5,823 nt of DNA from assembly GCA_018610095.1 (NCBI GenBank), contig JAHEOB010000149.1, forward strand, positions 1 through 5,823, written 5' to 3'. A model generated the notes under the pieces. The model was not told the DNA's origin, did no database searches, and was given only the letters and a program-made list of their open reading frames with translations. Position numbers and translations under genes: made by a program. Positions 1 to 3,824 of this stretch are shown piece by piece (within the stretch, counting starts at the first letter, position 1; the number at the start of each line of letters is the position of its first letter). Source of the stretch: Halothece sp. MAG (GTDB taxonomy: Bacteria; Cyanobacteriota; Cyanobacteriia; Cyanobacteriales; Rubidibacteraceae).

Positions 1-1498
1 CTGAGTCAAATTCTGAGCCAAAGACGGTTACTAAGCAGTAATTATCATGCTCACGTAAGTAATTATCATGCTCACGTACTGCATAGACAGAAGGATGAGT
101 ATTAAAACTCCCACACCATTCAGGTTTTTTATCATTGTTACGGCTACAAATGCCGTGAACAATTTTGTTACGCCCTTGTCTAAGTTCTCCTTGCCAAATG
201 CTATTGATGCCCCCATAGCTTTGCTTAGGTTTATTTGATAAAGGGTATTTTGAATCTTGAGCCAACTTTTTCACATGATCATATAACCGTTGCATGAGTG
301 TTGATAGATCAATATTAGGGTTGTTGGGCTCATAACTAAATTGACTACCACGATAAATATCGTGCTGCATTGGATGAGGAGGTCGTCGCCAACCAGGTCC
401 TAATCCGCCTAAACGGCTACTGAGTTCGAGTAAGTCTCCTACTAATCCTTGAAACTCATCATTACAATCAACCTGAATCCGCCATACCGCATGGGCAACT
501 CTTGCTTCAATATTTTTATAATCCTGTTGAGTTGTTTGATGATTTGGTTCAATAGAACTTAAATAACTTGTCAAGACTAAACGTGCAGGACATCCTAATC
601 CGCCAAATATGCTTTTAGTCAGTTCTTTGGCTTGTTCAGGCTCCAGCCATGCTAAAGCTAAACGAGTAAAATAACTACGTAAGTTAGCCCGTAAAACTTG
701 TGGACTCCAACGATATTCACCAGTTTGATTTTTATTTTTTCTATATGGTTGAACGCAAGGTTTCATTCCGCTTAATTGAATTTCCCATTTGCCCTTGGGA
801 AGCTCACGGCTTAACCGACCAAATCCTGAAGCAGTTCCCCGCCCAATTCCATGATTCTGTAAGAATTGTTCCAGTCTTTCTTTAAGCCAGCGTTTTTGTT
901 GATCATTCAGAGTCGGTTTAGTAATGATATAAATGTCAACTTGATTAAACGATTGAGTATGATAATCATAAGTCGATATTTGCCATTGAACTGCTAAAGG
1001 TTCCTTTTTGTGAAAAACTTGCCAGTCTTGTTGTGGATTCAGTGGATAAGGTTTTAAGTTTTTTGATGGAGTTGTTTCAAACCGAATCGTTTGCGGTTGC
1101 CAAGATTTGCCATCTGGAGTTATTAATTGATACCAAAATGTTTGCTCTTGTTGTGAAAATTGGTTAATATGTTTTCGTAACCAGCTTAAAAATGCTCCTC
1201 TGATACTCGACCCTGGAATACAGGGCATACCATTGATTTGAGCAGGTAATATATCACCTTCCGGTAATTGTTCTCCCCCTACTTGAATAGGCGTTAATAC
1301 ATTTAAATTACTTAATTTTACCGTATAGTTATTGGTAGAATTAAAACTTGAATAAGGAGTTTCATTCCAAGCTGAAATAACTTCTTTATTTTTAGATTTA
1401 CGAATTATATCTCCCGTTTTAAGGCTCCAACCCTTTGGATTATTATCATTAAATTGATACCATTGAGGTAGTTTTTCAGGTAGTTTTTCAGGTGACAT
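1..1498 (-). CDS. Fused Cmr6-Cmr1 RAMP protein of type III-B effector (3' partial)
   Basis: Reading the minus strand from ATG 1498 gives an uninterrupted frame of 499 codons to the left edge, with no stop. An N-terminal leader of about 60 residues begins with a PEKLPEKLP repeat. The first RAMP unit is Cmr6-like: LTPIQVGG (68-75), IPGSSIRGAF (94-103), a middle region with DWQVFHKKEPLAVQW comparable to Cmr6's W..P.Pv.fl segment, and the glycine-rich loop GIGRGTASGFGRL (217-229), equivalent to the Cmr6 GiGAkTa.GyG. The second unit is Cmr1-like: VLRANLRSYFTRLAL (268-282), equivalent to lRg.LRfw.Ral; IFGG (297-300), equivalent to the lFGs motif; and SRLGGLGPGWRR (361-372), equivalent to GGlG.rsRR. 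Both bind the 3' part of the crRNA and the target in known complexes; one chain would supply both here. Starts 4 bases after the cmr5 stop with no clear Shine-Dalgarno, suggesting coupling. The C-terminal end of the Cmr1 half lies outside. A 21-bp tandem duplication sits near the edge. Confidence 0.87.
   Translation of the reverse strand, partial: MSPEKLPEKLPQWYQFNDNNPKGWSLKTGDIIRKSKNKEVISAWNETPYSSFNSTNNYTVKLSNLNVLTPIQVGGEQLPEGDILPAQINGMPCIPGSSIRGAFLSWLRKHINQFSQQEQTFWYQLITPDGKSWQPQTIRFETTPSKNLKPYPLNPQQDWQVFHKKEPLAVQWQISTYDYHTQSFNQVDIYIITKPTLNDQQKRWLKERLEQFLQNHGIGRGTASGFGRLSRELPKGKWEIQLSGMKPCVQPYRKNKNQTGEYRWSPQVLRANLRSYFTRLALAWLEPEQAKELTKSIFGGLGCPARLVLTSYLSSIEPNHQTTQQDYKNIEARVAHAVWRIQVDCNDEFQGLVGDLLELSSRLGGLGPGWRRPPHPMQHDIYRGSQFSYEPNNPNIDLSTLMQRLYDHVKKLAQDSKYPLSNKPKQSYGGINSIWQGELRQGRNKIVHGICSRNNDKKPEWCGSFNTHPSVYAVREHDNYLREHDNYCLVTVFGSEFDS
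37..78. repeat. Perfect 21-bp tandem duplication, two copies, in frame
   Basis: The unit AGTAATTATCATGCTCACGTA occupies 37-57 and again 58-78 without any mismatch. On the coding strand it adds exactly seven codons, giving REHDNYLREHDNY at residues 475-487 of the Cmr6-Cmr1 protein. The lack of divergence between copies suggests a recent slippage or duplication event. The reading frame is kept. Confidence 0.95.
1466..1493. repeat. 12-bp tandem repeat (2.3 copies) at the 5' end of cmr6-cmr1
   Basis: AGGTAGTTTTTC at 1466-1477 is repeated exactly at 1478-1489, followed by four bases of a third copy (1490-1493). On the coding strand this gives PEKLPEKLP at residues 3-11. It is a short in-frame repeat in a region likely to be a flexible N-terminal leader ahead of the first RAMP strand. 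Confidence 0.93.
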
Positions 1499-1502
1499 AA
1501 AA

Positions 1503-1958
1503 TTACGTTTGTTCTGATTTAGACTTCATTTTGTTTATTTCATTTATTTCATCGAAACGCATTGTCCAAAACTGGATTGTTTCAGAAATTTCTATTAGTA
1601 ATTCTGTAATAACAATTTGCTCATTAAAACTTAACTCATCTAATTTATCCTGAAATTGTTTAGTATCCATACTTTGTTCTATTTTAAAATCGTCACCAAT
1701 CACTTCACATAAGACTTTACGAGCAACATCCCATGCAAAATAACGTCCTTGTCCTTGCTCTTTATTAAAGTTATTAAGGTCAGGAAGTTGGCCATTTTTT
1801 AAAAGATTAGAATGAGACATTGCCCAAAATCGAATGAGTCCCCAAGTTGCAACATAATCACCAATTTCGCTCGCTCTTCCTTTCCATTTTTCGAGATTTG
1901 TTTCTCCTTGTTTGAGCTTATTAAAAACTTTTTTATCTAAATAATAGCTCTCTACCAT
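1503..1958 (-). CDS. cmr5: Cmr5-like small alpha-helical subunit of type III-B effector
   Basis: Small protein of 151 residues, predicted almost wholly helical with no glycine-rich RAMP loop. Cmr5 is the small (Cas11-type) subunit, which stacks in several copies along the Cmr4 filament near the target RNA. Support: position between cmr4 and the Cmr6-Cmr1 gene, as in many cmr operons; size in the expected range; a central segment GDYVATWGLIRFWAM (33-47) comparable to the hydrophobic GL..al.f helix of Cmr5; and a C-terminal helix ending ETIQFWTMRF, comparable to the terminal W-x-x-R helix. Charged Lys/Glu residues at both ends suit a filament subunit. ATG 1958 is preceded by AGGAG at 8 bases' spacing inside the end of cmr4, with a 3-base intergenic gap. 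Coding sequence is noticeably AT-rich compared with cas10. Assignment rests as much on context as on sequence. Confidence 0.82.
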   Translation of the reverse strand: MVESYYLDKKVFNKLKQGETNLEKWKGRASEIGDYVATWGLIRFWAMSHSNLLKNGQLPDLNNFNKEQGQGRYFAWDVARKVLCEVIGDDFKIEQSMDTKQFQDKLDELSFNEQIVITELLIEISETIQFWTMRFDEINEINKMKSKSEQT

Positions 1959-1961
1959 AGT

Positions 1962-2837
1962 TTATACTCCTGTCTTTTGTGCCTTTGAAATCAGAATGCG
2001 TCCATAACCAATACTCCATAATCCCCCTAAGTGATGTTCCCTTTGTAAAAAATCTTCCCAGTCCTTGTGAATTTGATGATCTTCCTGTTTTTTTCGCACT
2101 TTCCAAGTAATAAAAAAGATTGCTTTAGGAGGAAATCCTTCAACACTAAATAAGTTTTGTACTAAATTGTTTTCTTCTTCTTCTTGATTCTCTTTCTCAT
2201 TGGTTGCGGTTTCAGATTTGTTATTAGCATAATCATCATCTTCATCTGGTAAATCTTTTAATTTCACTCTTGGTTGACGAACTAAGCCCATATCCACAAA
2301 CAAATGAATACTATTATCAGGAACGATAATACGACGATTACAAGGAATTTGGTCACTTGGCCCAGGTAAACAGTTGGAGTAGTGTTTCACCCGTGGTAAT
2401 TTTAACCAACGCAAATAGACAGTTTTACCATCTAACTCTGGTTTAGTAACATAAATTTGTTTGCTGTTTGCATTAATACCAGTCAGTGCGTTTTCTCCCA
2501 ATAACGTTTGACAGTAATTTAACCATTTCGGGCAACTAACCCACCAATTGCCATAACCTAAAACATGGACGGGCCACCAAAGGGGCCATCCCCAACCCAC
2601 TGAAATGGAACCAGGGGAGATATCTTCGTCTTTGCCACCAAACCAATTGATCACTTGTTCCGAATCTTTGCCATATTCTTCTTCGGCGTGTTCTCGTAAC
2701 GCCCCGCGCAAGGAACTGCCAGGAATCGCTGGGGTCCGATCGCTGAGACGATAGATCGGATTGGTATTGCCACGAGTGCTGCTATCAGCACCACCAATGT
2801 GAACGGGTTCTTGACAAATTAACCATCCCATTGTCAT
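1962..2837 (-). CDS. cmr4: Cmr4, RAMP (Cas7-group) backbone subunit of type III-B effector
   Basis: Cmr4, 291 residues from ATG 2837; in the family several copies stack along the crRNA and cut bound target RNA at 6-nt steps. Family landmarks in order: PVHIGGADSS (11-20); IPGSSLRGALRE (38-49); WFGG (65-68); WWPVHVLGYGNWWVSCP (87-103), equivalent to the PVrS...wvtsP segment; NLFSVEGFPPKAIFF (228-242), equivalent to the Lf.eE.LPp.t.F segment; and a C-terminal HHLGGLWSIGYGRILIS, equivalent to LGG....G.G. The usual catalytic Asp between the H.G and PGSS motifs is not present: the aligned position is Asn24 (or Thr25/Asn26). An acidic insert occupies about residues 195-222. Start choice: ATG 2837 has GAGGAG nine bases upstream; the in-frame TTG at 2843 directly follows the cmr3 stop, too close to that site. 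Three bases separate the stop from cmr5. Family assignment is firm; RNA-cleaving activity is doubtful. Confidence 0.93.
   Translation of the reverse strand: MTMGWLICQEPVHIGGADSSTRGNTNPIYRLSDRTPAIPGSSLRGALREHAEEEYGKDSEQVINWFGGKDEDISPGSISVGWGWPLWWPVHVLGYGNWWVSCPKWLNYCQTLLGENALTGINANSKQIYVTKPELDGKTVYLRWLKLPRVKHYSNCLPGPSDQIPCNRRIIVPDNSIHLFVDMGLVRQPRVKLKDLPDEDDDYANNKSETATNEKENQEEEENNLVQNLFSVEGFPPKAIFFITWKVRKKQEDHQIHKDWEDFLQREHHLGGLWSIGYGRILISKAQKTGV
1967..1971 (-). promoter_or_regulatory. Shine-Dalgarno site of cmr5
   Basis: AGGAG on the minus strand, inside the final codons of cmr4, lies eight bases before ATG 1958. The placement inside the upstream gene fits a coupled operon and supports the annotated cmr5 start. 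Confidence 0.75.
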
Positions 2838-2843
2838 AGTCAA

Positions 2844-3824
2844 TTACTCCTCAAACAACAATAAGTGTCCATAACCTAAAGCATCCCGATTATAAGGATC
2901 AGTAACAGGGCCCGATCGCGCTAACGGGGATGATTCTCTATCCCAGAGATAAACTGCCCCTGCTGGAGTTAACCATTCTCCTGGGGTTAAGGTGGTAACG
3001 TACTGCTGGTGATTCTTCTGATCAGGCACTTTTTTCCAAGATTGCCAAGGAACCGGGTCATCGGCTGCATAGGCTTTGATGGGAAACTGTTCAAAATCAG
3101 GATAAGGAAGAGAGCGTTTAGCAGCCCGTTCTTTCCACAAAGCTGCTGTTAATAATATCCCACCTGTAGCATTGTCACACTGTTCTCCTAACCAATTCCA
3201 TTCTGATCGTAATGGTCGAATAGTCACAGGGGTTCCCTTCGCGCCTAAATAGCTTTCGCTAGGGGGCTCATAGTCACCAATAATTTTTAGCGCGATCGCC
3301 CAACCCGTTTCTAATAGGGTTGTCATTTCTGCGAAAAATCCCCCTTCCTCTCTGACTTCATAATTTTCCCGATGATTGCGAGATAAGGTTAGCGTTTGCC
3401 AAGGTAAAGCAACTAAATTACGCTTACAATCACCAGGTCCTTGAACGCCATCTTTCCAAAAATTATCAAGAGGACCAGCAGCAATGAGATACTGTCCTCC
3501 AACAATTTCCACTTTCTCATTGTTCTGATGTTCAGGGCGCACTTGCCATCCTTGTTCTGAAAACTGCATACGGTAAAGGTTCTTAGGACCTTGCTTACCC
3601 TGATTCGTTGTATATACCGGAAGTGGCAATGGAAGATATAAGTTGTTCTTAGAATACCAAAAGGGACCCCAAATTTGGCAATTGGTCGGTAATCCAATAC
3701 AACTAGCTAATTGATGCCCGTTTGGGGGCCACCGACATCCAATTAAACCGCTATTTTGTCCCACAGGGGTTAAATTGCCTAGGGTGATTGGCCCTGTTGG
3801 ATAGATAGCATACCATCCTGTCAT
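2844..3824 (-). CDS. cmr3: Cmr3, RAMP (Cas5-group) subunit of type III-B effector
   Basis: Probable Cmr3, 326 residues, the Cas5-group RAMP protein that in known Cmr complexes caps the foot and holds the 5' tag of the crRNA next to Cas10. Support: position directly after cas10; typical size; an N-terminal WPPNGHQLASCIG stretch (residues 32-44) comparable to the PP-x-x-x-x-h-x-G segment of Cmr3; GPFWYSKNNLYLPLPLPV (53-70), comparable to the family's Gpf-to-P.P segment; and a C-terminal LGYGHLLLFEE (316-326) glycine-rich RAMP loop and strand. The family's RDGRPF-type motif near the N-terminus is not recognisable; GNLTPVG stands in about that place, so the protein is divergent. The ATG start at 3824 overlaps the cas10 stop in ATGA, with only a weak AAGAG seven bases upstream, suggesting translational coupling. 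It contains a HIP1 site. A divergent RAMP of another group is the main alternative. Confidence 0.88.
   Translation of the reverse strand: MTGWYAIYPTGPITLGNLTPVGQNSGLIGCRWPPNGHQLASCIGLPTNCQIWGPFWYSKNNLYLPLPLPVYTTNQGKQGPKNLYRMQFSEQGWQVRPEHQNNEKVEIVGGQYLIAAGPLDNFWKDGVQGPGDCKRNLVALPWQTLTLSRNHRENYEVREEGGFFAEMTTLLETGWAIALKIIGDYEPPSESYLGAKGTPVTIRPLRSEWNWLGEQCDNATGGILLTAALWKERAAKRSLPYPDFEQFPIKAYAADDPVPWQSWKKVPDQKNHQQYVTTLTPGEWLTPAGAVYLWDRESSPLARSGPVTDPYNRDALGYGHLLLFEE
2847..2852 (-). promoter_or_regulatory. Shine-Dalgarno site of cmr4
   Basis: GAGGAG on the minus strand forms the last two Glu codons of cmr3, directly before its TAA. It lies nine bases before ATG 2837, which decides the cmr4 start in favour of this ATG over the in-frame TTG at 2843 (3 bases away) and the ATG at 2831 (15 bases away). 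Confidence 0.75.
3292..3299. repeat. HIP1 palindrome GCGATCGC
   Basis: Perfect copy of the 8-bp highly iterated palindrome found in many cyanobacterial genomes, here within cmr3. Used as lineage evidence; no local function is implied. Confidence 0.85.

Noticed and set aside
37..78. Two 21-bp repeats as the start of a CRISPR array
   Set aside because: The copies are directly adjacent with no spacer, are too short for a usual repeat, and lie within an open coding frame.
31..216. Short minus-strand open frame of 61 codons in the left end
   Set aside because: It overlaps the cmr6-cmr1 frame, which has clear RAMP motifs; its repeated YVSMIIT is only the other-frame reading of the 21-bp duplication.
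700..885. Plus-strand open frame of 61 codons
   Set aside because: Antisense to the Cmr6-like glycine-rich loop region of the fusion gene; no ribosome site or recognisable family.
1499..1502. A promoter or terminator between the genes
   Set aside because: All gaps in the window are 6 bases or less, so there is no room for separate intergenic signals; no stem-loop followed by a T run was noticed at the gene junctions.
2838..2843. TTG at 2843 as the start of cmr4
   Set aside because: It follows the cmr3 stop directly and is only three bases from the GAGGAG site; ATG 2837 has normal nine-base spacing.
3413..3697. Minus-strand open frame of 94 codons
   Set aside because: Out-of-frame shadow fully inside cmr3, with no recognisable domain.
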